Positions 1 through 13,161 of a stretch of DNA of 64,000 bases are shown piece after piece; positions within the stretch are counted from its first letter, which is position 1; the number at the start of each line of letters is the position of its first letter. Location of the stretch: assembly GCA_019925105.1 (NCBI GenBank), contig JAHGAU010000020.1:124001-188000 (forward strand), written 5' to 3'. Made by a program: the position numbers and the translations under genes. The notes beneath the pieces were generated by a model. The model was given only the letters and a program-made list of their open reading frames with translations, did not search any database and had not been told where the DNA came from. The stretch comes from Niebla homalea (Eukaryota; Ascomycota; Lecanoromycetes; Lecanorales; Ramalinaceae).

Positions 1-956
1 TTTAAATAATATTAATGGTACTTTATACTTTAATCTTATATTAATAAATAAGGTAATAGTATAAAATATAATAATTAAAGTAATTGATAAATTAAAAAAA
101 AAAAAGCCCCAGGATTAAATAAGATTCCCAATAAATTTTTAATAATAATAACTTTATTTTTTAAAAAAGTTTTTATTTACTTTTTTTTAAATATATTTTA
201 ACGTTAATTACCACTTATATAAGTTTAAGGAGGTAAAAACGATTATTTTTAAGAAGTTTATTAAGCCGGATTACTTTAAAGTAAAATCTTATAAACCTAT
301 TATATTCCTATATACGTTAAGGAAAACCTTAAAAATAATAATAATAAAATCCTTAACGATTATATAGAGAATTACGGACTTTTCTTTAATTAATAAATAA
401 GAATAAAAAGAGATCGATTAATAAAAATAACCCTTAAAAAATTAATTAATAATATATATATAATATAAAGTTATAGGAAGAAATATATTATAAGTTTTTT
501 TTCTTTTAATATTATAAATATTTTTAATAAAATAAATTATTAAAAATTACTATATAACTTAAAAAAGAAAAGGATATTACTTCTCTTAATTAAATAAATA
601 AAAAGTTTTTTAAATAATTAAGCTATATTAATTAACCTAAGATAAAAAATAAACTTAATAAAGCTTATTATAATAAGGATTCCTTAAAAATTATTTATTT
701 CTTTTATATTATTCTTATTCTTTAATAATTTATTAATCGAAAAGCTTATTAAGTTAAAATAAAAGGTCTAAGTTAAAGGCTTTATTAATAATATTTATTT
801 CTTAATTTATAATATTTTTATATATATAAATTATTTAAAATTAAAATAAACTTATAAAATCTATCTTTAATAAGTAAAAACCTATAAAACTTAATTTACG
901 CCGTATAAGTATAAATTTATTTATATAATTAAAAATCCGAAATTATATAATATAAT
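1..956 (+). mobile_element. RIP-degraded Tad1-like LINE, copy A, 5'-side piece (reverse transcriptase region)
   Basis: This is the reverse-transcriptase part of a non-LTR retrotransposon whose remainder resumes at 6,764. Around 101-140 the plus strand reads as a K-A-P-G-L-N-K-I-P-N box, which matches the KAPGPDGIPN motif of LINE reverse transcriptases. At about 775-795 it reads G-F-I-N-N, the F-V-D-D catalytic box with both Asp codons changed to Asn. It aligns with 56,810-57,745 of copy D. Many in-frame stops of the TAA/TAG type and the lack of CA/TG show that it is inactive. The window edge truncates it on the left. Confidence 0.85.
945..956. repeat. Target-site duplication of LINE copy B, left
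   Basis: ATATAATATAAT lies directly before the (TGAT)n tail of copy B and is repeated exactly at 6,764-6,775. Joining the two flanks restores the uninterrupted sequence seen in copy D near 57,745. Confidence 0.85.
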
Positions 957-3900
957 TGATTGATTGATTGATTTATACTACGGGTCTAGCTAAGCTAATT
1001 CCGGCGTTCCTTAATACGCGGCCTTTTAGCCTTATTAATAACCGTAAAAACCTAATACTTATAACGTTAAGGTAAAAACCGGTATTTACCAGGCCTCCAC
1101 CCTTTATCCTTTAAGGTAAAGGATGTTAACAGCCGTCCAGAAAATAATAATTTATTTATATATTTCTTATATTTTAATTTCCCCAAGAAAATCAGTAATA
1201 TTATAATTATATCCTTATAAAGACTATTTTTAAACTTATTGCTCTTCCGCTCCTTTATATATTTATATTGTTTTAATCTTATATAATACCTTTAAATATC
1301 CTTATTAATACTTATACGTTTAATATATACCTTTTTTATATTATTATTACCGTTAATTCCTTTAAAAACTTTTAATAAGCGTTTATTATTATATCCTTAT
1401 GGCTATAAAAAATACTTTCCGGTTTATATAATTAATATAACCGGTTTCCGCTCCTTTTTTTCTTTTTTAACCGGTAATAAGCTTTCTCCGTAAGGTCTTT
1501 AATAACCTTACTTATTTCTATAATAAGGCTGAATTATAATAATAATCCGGTAAATATTATAAATTTAATAATTATTTAAATACTTCGTTTTATAAATAAT
1601 ATTTAACGGTAATTATAAATATTAATTTTTATAATAAATTTTAATTTAACCTCCGTAAATAAAGGATAAAAAATAAGGATATATATGGCGTTTTACTTCC
1701 TTTATCCGTATTTATATTTAACGTTTATTTAACCCTTAATATATATAATAAATAAAAAATAAATTAAACCGTTTTTATTTATCCGGAGTTAAATTATTAA
1801 TACGTTATTATCCTTTCTTATAATATTATAATAATAAAGATATTTATTAATAATCTTTTTATTATTAAAAGTTAAATAATAATAACCTTAAAATATAAAG
1901 TCCCTATATTTCCGTTAATATTTAGTTTATTTTATTATAGTTTATAAAATAATTATTATAATTTTTACTTTTTAAATCCTTTTAATTTTAATTTTTTTTA
2001 CGTTTAACGGGAGTTTATATTTATTTAAATTAATTTCCGGGATATTAATAAAATTAATTTTTTTTTCCGTTTATTTTTATTTTATCTTAATAGGAGAAAA
2101 GATAAATATTTTTAATTTATTCTTTTTAATTTTAAGCTTATTAAGATTTTAGTGGATCCGCTTATTTCTTATTATCGTAATTAAGTATATATATTTTTTT
2201 AATTTTACTTAAATAATTATTTAATTTAATAAAACTTTAATTAATAATATAAAAACCTTAAACTTTAATATTAAAATAAAAATTATTTTATAAGTACCGT
2301 TAATTACTCTTAAATATTAATTTTGGACTTTCTATAATATTTAAATAAATTCTTTCCTATATCCCGGAGTATTTTTAGGTATATAGTAAATAGTTATAAC
2401 GTATATTATAATTAACTTTATTATAGTTTAATAAATAGTTTAAGCTTTTTATAACGTAGCTTTCTATATTAATATAATAAGATAAATAAAGTTTTTTTCT
2501 TATAAAGTTATTTTCTTTTAAATTTTTTTATATAATCCTTTTAATTAAGCTTTTTATTTATTTAAAGGTTAAGGACTTTAATATTAATATCCGGCTTTAT
2601 TATAACTTTATTTAAGTCTATTATAATTATTATATTATATAACCTTAAACTCTTAATTATATAAATAAGTTTATACTTATATAACGCAAATTAAGTTTTA
2701 TAAGTTCTCGTTTACCGAAAATAAACTTTATAAGTTTATTTTAGTTTTAAATAGTTTATACATATAAAGGTACTATAAGTTAAAAAGTAAATATTATTAA
2801 TAAAGTTTTTAACTTAAATTTTTTGTTTTAACTTAATAAGTTTTTTAATTAATAAATTATTAAAAAATAAAAATAATACAAAAGAAATAAGTAATCTTTA
2901 AAGAATCCCCGTTATAATAAACTTTATTAAGCTTATTTTTTATTTTAAGTTAATTAATATAGTTTAATCGCTTAAGAAATTCTTCATTTATTTAATTAAG
3001 AAAAATAATATTCCCTTCTTTTTTAAGTTATATAATAATTTTTAATAATTTACCTTATTAAAAATACTTATAATATTGAAAAAAAGAAGATTCATAATAT
3101 ATTTCTTCCCGTAATTTTATATTATATATACGCCGTTAATTAATCCTTTAAAGGTTATTTTTATTAATTAATTTTTCTTTATTCTTATTTATTGATTAAA
3201 GAGAAGTCTATAATTCTTTATATAGTCGTTAAGGATCTTCATTATTACCGTTTTTAAGGCTTTTTTTAACGTATATAAAAATATAATAAATCTATAAAAC
3301 TTTATTTTAAAGTAATCCGGCTTAATAAGTTTCTTAAAAATAATCGTTTTTATTTCCTTAAATTTATACGGGTGGTAATTAACGTTAAAATATGCTTAAA
3401 AAAAGTAAATAAAAACCTTTTTAAAAAATAAAATTATTATTATTAAGAATCTATTAAGAATTTTATTTAATCTTAAGGCTTTATTTTTCTTTAGTTTATT
3501 AATCGTTTTAATTATTATATTTTATATTATTACCTTATTTACCAATATAGGGTTAAAGTATAAAACGCCGTTAATATTATTTAGGTTAACTTTTAACGGA
3601 GGGGGGAAAAATACTCCTTTAAAGACCTTAATTTTACCGTTAAAAATATTAATTAATATATTATTAAATCTTTTAAGGGGTAAGAATTTAAGGATAAACT
3701 TTGGTTTCTTATTTTATTCTTTATTATATTTTATTAACTTTTAAATATTATAAGGTAAAACCGTTAAGTTATATATTATAAATTAAAAATATATTTATTT
3801 AACTTTTTTAATAATTTTTTTTTTCTTTTTAAATAACCCTTAATTAATTAAGTATTTCTTAATTCCTATATTTAAAAGCTTATTTAATTAACTTTTTCAT

Positions 3901-6763
3901 TTTTATAATTATGGTTATATATTTTTTATTTTAATAAATTTTAACTTTTTAAAAGGGTTTTATTATTAAAATAGTTTTATTAATTATTTTATTCAATACC
4001 TTTATTATTTACTTTATAAAAAAGTTAATCCGGTTTTTATTATTTAGTTAAAAAAAGTTTATAAATTATATTATTATTTCCCCCGTTTTTATATAAATTT
4101 CTGCTTCCTTAACCGTTTTTTACGCTTTTTTTACCGGTAATAATATGGTTATATTAATAGTTTAATTTAAGGTTATTTATATTAATATATAATTTAAGTT
4201 ATATTTTAAGTCCTTTTATAATTTATATATTATAATTACGCTAATAATCTTTTCCGTATTAAAAATTAAATTAATTATCGTTTTAAATTTATAACTTTTT
4301 TTATATAATAATTTTTATAATATTAATAATAAGAAATTAATTTAAGCGGTAATTATTAATAAATTATTTAATTTAATATAATTTATCGTATGCTTTTTTT
4401 TTATTTTATATATAATAATATAAGTTAAAGTCTTTAAGTAATATATATTTACTTAAAATAATTAAAATTTCTTTAAATAATAATATTATAAAAGGTTTTT
4501 TCTTATTAATTAACGGCGGATTATATATATTATAAATATTAAAATCGCTTTTTAAATCCCTTTCTTTTATAATATAGAATATATAAAGGTTTCTATTATA
4601 ATAAATAATATCCTAGTTATTTATATTAAACCGTTTATTTATAAAGAAATATATTCTGGTTATTTTATTCCCCTTAAAAATTAAATAAAACCCTTTTTCC
4701 GGGTTAATAAATAAATATATATATGAAAAATATATAATAATTTTTATATTATTATAATATTAATATTTTTAACTTTTTTAAATTTAAATATTAATATTAT
4801 AACTTTAATTTTTTTATTATAAACGTTATATTATATTATTCTTAAAAACGTTAATATATTATATATTAATTTTTATAAAGGCTTTTTCTTTTATATCCGT
4901 TTAAGTTATAAACTTTTTATTAAAATTAAACGTTTTTTAATTAAATACTTTCCCGGTCATTATTAAAGATATAGGACGGCCGGCCCTTAAGGTCAGGATC
5001 ATAAAAAGCTTTCTTTTTTTTACCGTTATTTACCTTTTATTATCTGGTTAATTAAGTTTACGTTTTAAGGCTATTTTTAATTAACTTATTAAACCAGTTT
5101 TATATATATTATATTATTGGATTTTCGTAATTATCCGGGTTTTTTTACGTTTAATCTTTTTAACTTTTATTATATATTTAAAATCCTATATTAAATATTT
5201 TTCTTTATTATATATAACGTATTTAAACGTACTTTTTATAAGCCCCTTAATTATTAGCTTTATATATTTATAAATATTATAGCTTTTAACGTAAATCGTA
5301 TATTTTATAATATTAAAGTATTTTATAATAATATATTTATAATTTTAATATTTAAAATATTAATAAATATTAACCGCTTTATTTTATAATTAAATTATTT
5401 TAAAAAATCCTTTTTTAATAATCTTTTTATTTAAAATATTATTATATATCTTTATTAACGTTATACTTAATATAATAGTAAAGTATTTCTTTATATATTT
5501 TAAGAAATTAAATCTTTTTATTATTAACGGAAGTTTATAATTAACGATCTTAAGTTTTAAATAAAAAACTATATTCTTTTTTTCTATATTCCTTAATATA
5601 ACCTTTTTTTTAACTTTTTTAAAACGTAATAAATATATCCTATTTATTATAACGGTAAATAATTACCTTAAAACCTTAACCAATTTATACTTTCTTTTAT
5701 TAATTTAAGCCTTAAACCTTTTTAAGCTTTCTTTTATCTTTAAAAATATTATATTAAGGAAGATATTTTTACTTTATAGTTTACGTATTATAATAATCTA
5801 TTCTATTAATAATTCCGTTATTACCTTAAAAGCTTTTATTAATTATAATAAGTTTATTTTTATTATTATATTCCTTTTTTTATTATTAAATAAGTAGATT
5901 ATTATTATTTTCACTTTCTTTAATATGGCCGTCCTTTTTTCCGTTATCCTTTTATTCTTTACTATAAATATTTTTTTTATTATTTTTATTATTTAATTCT
6001 TTTTTATTTAAAGGGTTGCCGTTTTTATACTTTTACTTTATATATTTAACTTTAAATTGCCGTTTTTATTTTTTATTAATACCCTTATTCCCGCCCTTTA
6101 AAAGCCCCATAAATATTCTGTTTCCTTTAATTTTACCCTTATTTTTATATAAAAGTCCTTTATATCTTTTAATTTAATCTATAATATTAATTAGGTTTTT
6201 AACGTAATATCCTTTTACTTTATCGTAAGGAGTCCTTTTAAGGTTTTTATTGCTTCCTTTACCGCCTTTTCGCCCTCCTTTATTGGGCGACGTATTATTT
6301 CCGTTTTTTACCTTTAATCTTTTAAAATCCCGTTTTCTTTATTAACTTTATTTCCTTTTCATATACCTTTAATAGTATTTTTATTACGGTCTTTCCACTT
6401 TTTCTCCCCGTTTATATCCTTCGCTATTAATATCGTACCAGCTTTCTTACCCTTTTATTTACCTATTATTTCTATATTATTATTATATATTTTATACGCT
6501 TTAATATATATATTTTATTAACCTTAATTTCTTTATTTATTTTAAGCGTTATCCGGCTTATTATTATTATATTACTTATACGCATTATTACCGTTTCTAT
6601 TAATATAAATTATTTACCCGTTTATTACTTTATTTTTAACCATTACGTTACTTCTATTTATCGCACTTAATATACTCCCCTTACTATCGTTAAAGCTATA
6701 TATATACGTATCCTTTTGGACCTCTAGGGTCCCTTTATTCGTCGCCATCCCTCACCTTCTTTC
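957..6763 (-). mobile_element. Tad1-like LINE, copy B, near full length (5.8 kb), RIP-degraded
   Basis: This non-LTR retrotransposon lies on the minus strand and is nested inside copy A. Its 3' end at 957 has four TGAT units (an AATC-type tail on the element strand) followed by the conserved tail seen in all copies. The ORF1 start survives: an ATG at 6,748-6,746 opens M-A-T-N-K-G-T-L-E-V-Q, as in copy D. The KAPG reverse-transcriptase box is recognisable on the minus strand at about 3,440-3,490. Length (5,807 bp) agrees with copy D after removing D's internal insertion. The coding frames are riddled with RIP-type stops. The 5' leader before ORF1 is only about 15 nt, so the 5' end may be slightly truncated. 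Confidence 0.9.
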
Positions 6764-6775
6764 ATATAATATAAT
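6764..6775. repeat. Target-site duplication of LINE copy B, right
   Basis: Exact second copy of the 12-bp ATATAATATAAT found at 945-956. Copy A sequence continues immediately afterwards. Confidence 0.85.
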
Positions 6776-8448
6776 AATTATAGTAAATTTAAGTAAAGTT
6801 ATAATAAAGCCGGATACCAATATTAAAGTTTTTAACCTTTAAGTAAATAAAAAGCTTAATTAAAAGGATTATATAAGAAAAATCTAAAAGAAAATAACTT
6901 TATAAGAAAAAAACCTTACTTATCTCGCCGTATTAATATAGAAAGTTATATTATAGAAGGCTTAAATTATTTATTAAACTATAATAAAGTTAATTATAAT
7001 ATATATTATAATTATTTAATATATACTTAAAAGTATTCCGGGATATAAAAAAGAGCTTATTAAAATATTATAAAAAGTCTAGAATTAATATTTAAAAATA
7101 ATTAACGGTACTTATAAAATAATCTTTATCCCGGTATTAAAATTTAAGGTTTTTATATTATTAATTAAGGTTTTATTAAATTAAATAATTACTTAAATAA
7201 AATTAAAAAAATAAATATATTTAATTATAATAATAAGAAACGGGCGGATCCGCTAGAATTTTAATAAGCTTAAAGTTAAAAGGAATAAATTAAAGATATT
7301 TATCTTTTTTTTATTAAGATAAAATAAAAATAAATAAAGAAGAAAATTAATTTTATTAATATCCCGGAAATTAATTTAAGCGGATATAAATTCCCGTGAA
7401 ACGTAAGAAAAACTAAAATTAAAAGGATTTAAAAAGCGAAAATTATAATAATTATTTTATAAGTTATAAAAAAATATATTAAACGTTAACGGAAATATAA
7501 AGACTTTATACTTTAAAATCGTTATTATTTAATTTTTAACGATAAAAAGATTATTAATAAATATTTTTATTATTATAATATTATAAGGAAAAGTAATAAC
7601 GTATTAACGATTTAACTCCGGATAAATAAAAACGGTTTAATTTACTTCCTATTTATTATATATACCGGGGGTTAAATAAACGCCGGATATAAATACGGAT
7701 AAAAAAAAAATAGGATATTATATATATTTTTATTTCTTATCCCTTATTTACGGAAATTAAATTAAGACTTATTATAAAAATTAATATTTATAATTATTAT
7801 TAAATATTATTTATAAAGTGAAATATCCGGGTAATTATTAAATTTATAATATTTACCGGATTATTATTATAGTTTAATTTTATTATAAAGATAAACGAGA
7901 TTATTAAAGACTTTATAAAAAGGCTTATTATTAATTAAAAAAAAAAAAAAGAGCGGAAACCGGTTACGTTAATTATATAAGCCGGAAAGTATCTTTTATA
8001 ATTATAAAAATATAATAATAAACGCTTATTAAAAGTTTTTAAAGGAGTTAATAATAATAATAATATAAGAAAAATATATATTAAATACGTAAGTATTAAT
8101 AAGGATATTAAAAAATATTATATAAGATTAAAATAATATAAATATATAAAAAAGCAAAAAAACAATAAATTTAAAAATAACCCCTATAAGGACACGGTCG
8201 TAATATTACGGATTTTCTTGGGGGAATTAAAATATAAGAAGTATATGAATAGATTATTATTTTTTAAACGGTTGTTAATATTTTTTACCTTAAAAAATAA
8301 AGGGTAAAGGCTTAATAAACGCCGGTTTTTACTTTAACATTATAAGTATCAGGTTTTTACGGTTACCAGTAAGGTTAAAAAACCGCGTATTAAAGAACGC
8401 CGGAATTAACTTAACTAGACCCGTAGTATAAATCAATCAATCAATCAA
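6764..8448 (+). mobile_element. LINE copy A, 3'-side piece with (AATC)n tail
   Basis: Continuation of copy A after the nested copy B. It aligns with 57,746-58,578 plus 60,369-61,185 of copy D, which together form the ORF2 C-terminal part and 3' end. It ends in four to five AATC units at 8,431-8,448 after a tail shared with the other copies (GCCGGAATTAACTTA and onward). No reading frame is open. Confidence 0.85.
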
Positions 8449-11400
8449 TTAATATATTTTAATATAATTATTAACTTAAGCTTTTAAGTTATTTTAATAA
8501 TATTTATAAATTAAGAACTCGTAAGTCTTTTTAATTTTAAAGTAATCCGTTAACGGGTTATTATAATATTTATTAATTAGCTTTTTTTTAACCGTTTTAT
8601 CCCGGGGGATATATATACGGCCTTTATAAGTAATAAAACTATTTAAATTAAGTTTTTAAGTATTATTATAACTTTAATGAAAACGTATTAACGTTACGTT
8701 ATTATCCTTAATTTTATATATAAATATATCGTTAACTTTTAAATCTTTAATAAGTAACTTAATCGGTTTATATTCTTTATAAGGCTTTTTAAATAATTAT
8801 TAAATCTCTTTCCGCGGGATAATAACTTATATATTTTTTAAAGCGAGTAATAATTAATAATTAATAATCGCCGTCCGTCGGTATTCCGTTAAATTATCCG
8901 ATTAAAGTATAAGCTTATTTTATAACGTAAGTAATAAGGTAATATTAAAAGGTAAAATTCTTTTATAATTTAAACGTCTTAATAGAGGGTTAATAAAGTT
9001 TATTTTACCTTAACGATAAAATATTTTAAAGTTATAATTAATAAGTTTTAAGGCTTATTTAACTTAATATAAATTTAACGTTAATTACTTTATAAACCCT
9101 CGGAGATTATTATAATTTATTTATAATTAAATAGCTTTAAAGTTCCTTTTTAAGTAATATTGTTATTACTTAAATATTATAATAATAATAAAAAGCTTTT
9201 AATTGTACGTTTTATAATTTTATTTAATAAAAGTTATTTTCTTAAATTAATATATAATTAAGCGTTAATAGCCCTCCTTTAATTATTAAAATAAGATATT
9301 TATAATAATAAAATTAAATATATCAGTTTTTATTTATACCCCCTATTTTAAATTAAAATAACGGAATATTAACGCGTTAATAAACATTTTATAAAGCCGA
9401 CGGAACGCTATATTAACCGTATTAATTTATTTTAATAAATTAACCTTTTTCTTTTTTTTATTACCCTGTAATAAGTTAATTAAAGGCTTAATTATCCTTA
9501 AATATTTATAAATAAAAAGATAATAAAAATTTATAAAGCTTAAAAAGATTTATATTTCCCGGTAAGTTTTTAAGGTAAATTAAACCTTAATAATTTAAAT
9601 ATATTCTTAATTTATTTAAATTTTTTAATAGAAACGATAAACCTTAAGAATTTTACTTAAGTAATATTAAATTAATACTTTTGAAAATTAATGTAAAGTT
9701 AAAATTAATAAAGTTACTTAAGGACTTATTAAATATAACGTTAATAATCCATTAAATCTTTATTAAATATTAAAATATCGCTTAAGTAAATTATATAAGT
9801 TATATTAATAAAGTTAATAAAAGTATAATTAATATAAGCTTAAAAGGTTACCGGGGCGTTAATTAACTTAAACGGTATAATAAGATACTTAAAATAACCG
9901 TAATATATACGGAACGCTATTTTTTATTTATCGTTAAACTTAATTTATAACCGGTAATAAGTATCCTTAAAATTTAACTTAATAAATTATTTAAAGTTAT
10001 TTAACCGGTTATAAGTTTTAATAATTAAAAATAATAAATATTAATTTTTAATTATAACCGTATTTAATTTACGGTAATTAATATAGAAAATATAAATCGC
10101 CGTTTTTCTTAAATATAAAAAGGATTAAAGCGTTTATAAGCGACGTTACATAATAAATTTAACCTTAAGTTATAATATCCTTTAAATACCGTTAAAACGT
10201 TATTAACTTTATCCGAGATAAATTATATAAAAGACTATATAATAACTTTTTATTATTTAAGTTATTAATATAATCCTTTTATTTTAACTTAAATAAGATA
10301 TTAATTATAATATTAAAAAAGATATTTATATATTTACTTAACTCCCTTAAGAAACTCCGGTTAATAAAGTCTTTTCTAGTACTTATATATATTAAATTAC
10401 CTTAAAAAATTTACGATACTTTCAAGCGTTCCGTCGTTACGTTTACGTAAATAACTATAAAGGCCTTACTAATCTTTATTAAACTTTAATTAAAATTATT
10501 AAAATTATTAAATTATAGCTTATAAAAATTAACCTTAAAGCATTATTTATTTATTACCGGATCGATTATTATTTATAAAATATATAAAATTAATAAATTA
10601 AGGATTACGTTTAAACCTTCTTAATTAATAGTATAAAAGAGTATTTTATATTACTTTTATTACCCTTAATTATTAATTAAATAATACTATAATTAATAAG
10701 CATTATAATAAAAGACTTAATTATTATTAAGAAAAACCTTTTATAATAAAATAACGGAGGTTAATTTTAAGTCTTATTAAACTATATATACTTATAAAAT
10801 TTAATTTATTTAAGTTCCGGTATTAATTAATATACTTAATAATTAAGGATTATCTTAAAAACTTATTTAACCCTTAATAATAAAAGTTAAGTATATTTTT
10901 AATTATCTTTTTATTAAATCCGACTTTAAAATGTTACCGGAGCTTTATCGTTTTTTAATATATTATTCTTTTTACGGGATTTTACGTTTACCGTTGAGAC
11001 TTTACTTTATAAGATAATAAGGTAATTAAATATATAATAATCCTTCTTATAATGTATATAATATTCGACGTTCTTATTTACTTTAAAAGTAACGTTAGAA
11101 TTTTTAAGTATAATTTTACTTTTTTAATTATAAGTATTATTTTTAATAAGCGTAAATACCGGCTTTATACCGTCGGAATTAAATTTAAATACCTTATTTT
11201 TAAGGGATTTACCCTTATTAGCTTTTTTATTACTATTAATAATACGCTTTAAGTTATTTTCTTATATAATCGCCGCTATTATAATATCGTTTTAAGTTTT
11301 TAATACCTTATTAATTATAAAGATTTTAATTTTAAGCTCCGGTAAACGCTTTATAAAGAATACATAAGTATAAAACTTATTTAATAATAATAATAATAAG

Positions 11401-12129
11401 TCCTTTTTTATAGTTTTTAAAGTATTATAAAATTACGTTACTTTTTAATTAAAGTATTATTTAATATCCTTAAAACGCTTCTAATAAAAAAGCCGGCGGC
11501 TTTCTAGATTAGTTATTAAGTTTAAAAGCTTATTTTTAAGTTTTTATCAACTTATTTTATTAATTTCCTTATTTAATAAATTAAAGATTTTATAAAAAAT
11601 TAACCTTAAATAAAAAATCAATTTTTTTCTTTTAATAAAGAAATAGTTAAGATAAAGTATAAATTTTGTAATTAAATTAATAAATTACGTTTAATATTTA
11701 CTTTTAAATTTATTTTAATAAAGCTTAGGCTTTTCCAGACAAAAAAACTTACCTTCATAGGGTAAAATAAAACCCGTTAATAATATACCGCCGATATAAA
11801 ACTCCATAATAAGGTTAACGTAAGGAAGAGTCCCGGAATATAAACTTTTATATTACGCGTTAACGCGGTTAAATATATACTCTTAATAAGTATAATTTGT
11901 AACTTTAAGTCGGTTAACTTTAAATTATAATTTTAGAAATTAAGCTTATTAAGCCGTAATATTATAATAGCGTTCCGCCGTTATAATTTACTTAATTATA
12001 ATAAAAGGGTTTTTAATTAAAAGTAAATACTGCTTTTTTATCTTAAAGTTTATCATTTATTAAGTTAATTAAGTATTTATTACGATAATAACGTTAAGCC
12101 TTCTCCTTAATAAGAAAGAAAAATTAAAA
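8449..12129 (-). mobile_element. RIP-degraded Ty3/gypsy retrotransposon internal region (minus strand)
   Basis: Internal gag-pol region of an LTR retrotransposon, homologous to the plus-strand copy at 39,445-42,671. On the minus strand near 9,800-9,745 it reads I-Y-L-S-D-I-L-I-F-N-K, the Y-L-D-D-I-L-I-F-S-K box of Ty3/gypsy reverse transcriptase. A zinc-knuckle-like box with Tyr at most ligand positions lies near 11,075-11,030. The region reaches further toward the pol 3' end than the plus-strand copy. I found no 3' LTR, so the left end is probably truncated at the LINE boundary. The open frame on the plus strand at 11,052-11,252 is antisense to this dead gag. Confidence 0.75.
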
Positions 12130-12462
12130 TATTAAATTAACTCCGTTAACGGTATACCGGCGGGATTAATAAAAGTAAATATAAAAAACGTAACGTTATA
12201 ATTTAAATATTTAAGTATTATTTTAATAAGTAAATTAATAATAAGACTAATTCTTAAGGAACTTAAAAAGAACTAGGATATAGCCTTTATTTAAGGTAAA
12301 AGCAATAGTTACCCCGTTTTACGCCGGTTAAGCTATAGCTTATAAATAACGTATATTAAGGCCGTTGCTAAGCCCCTTTACCAAGGCCCTTCAGCCTACC
12401 TTAGCGTAGCAATATAGCGCATTACTATGGCGCCGGCGCAGAGATGGCGCTAGCTGCTAATA
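12130..12462 (-). repeat. 333-bp LTR of the Ty3/gypsy family (5' LTR of the minus-strand element)
   Basis: On the minus strand it starts TATTAGCAGCTAGCGCC (ancestral TGTTA) and ends near TTTAATA (ancestral TCTAACA). Its length is the same as the copies at 21,199-21,531 and 39,112-39,444. It retains a GC-rich U3-like segment with GCGCC/GGCGCC motifs at about 12,425-12,455. This is one of the less mutated stretches in the neighbourhood. Confidence 0.8.
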
Positions 12463-13043
12463 TAAATAGAATAAAATGTCCCTATTAAACCATTATAAAT
12501 TATATAAGATATTCATTATATTATTAAAATTATTACCGTAAGACTTAAGCGTAATTAAAAAGATATTATTACGTTGTATCTTATTATTAAAAGAAAAACT
12601 TATAAATTAAAAAAATAACTTTATTAAGTTTTTATAAGAATTACGATAAAGGTTAAAGTTATTAATAAAGAAAAGAAAAAGTAAAAACTGATATTTATGA
12701 TTTAAACGGGAATTATAATAATTAATAAAATAATTTTATTTACATATTTCAAGTTATGTTTAATTTAAGGAAAAAAAGAATAAATTAAAGATTAAAATAT
12801 ACCGGTTTAATTAAGGAAGTAACGGATAATAATAAATTAAAATATTAAATTATATACCGTATATCTCACGGTATGGTTCATAGGAGGATTCCTTGGCACG
12901 GAGCGGCCTTACCTTGTTCCGGTGCTTGGCGCATACACTTATATTTCCCACCTTTATAGCTAGATAGCTACTTATTATATACTTTATACTTACTTATTTT
13001 ATATGCTTTATATATGTCCGTAATAAATAATTACTCCCCCAAT
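12463..13043. other. AT-rich repeat-derived DNA with one GC patch; no gene seen
   Basis: No reading frame or recognisable domain. A patch of normal composition at about 12,880-12,960 retains CA/TG dinucleotides, so it was probably single copy or arrived after RIP. Class not recognised. Confidence 0.5.
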
Positions 13044-13161
13044 CGGTACGGGAATAATCCCGCGGGATAGGTACGGTATAGGTACGGGACCGGTACGGGA
13101 TAGGGAAAGGGTACCCTTATCCTATACCGGTAATAAACGGTATAAAACGGTACAGTACCGG
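13044..13161. repeat. Clustered GGTACGG short repeats with a GGGTACCC palindrome
   Basis: About seven variants of GGTACGG or CGGTA occur in both orientations around a central GGGTACCC. Dense subterminal motifs of this kind are typical near the ends of hAT-type DNA transposons, but I found no matching second end and no transposase. The class assignment is a guess. Confidence 0.5.

Noticed and set aside
11052..11252. 66-codon plus-strand frame
   Set aside because: Antisense to the RIP-degraded gypsy gag region; Phe/Ile/Lys-rich because of base composition.
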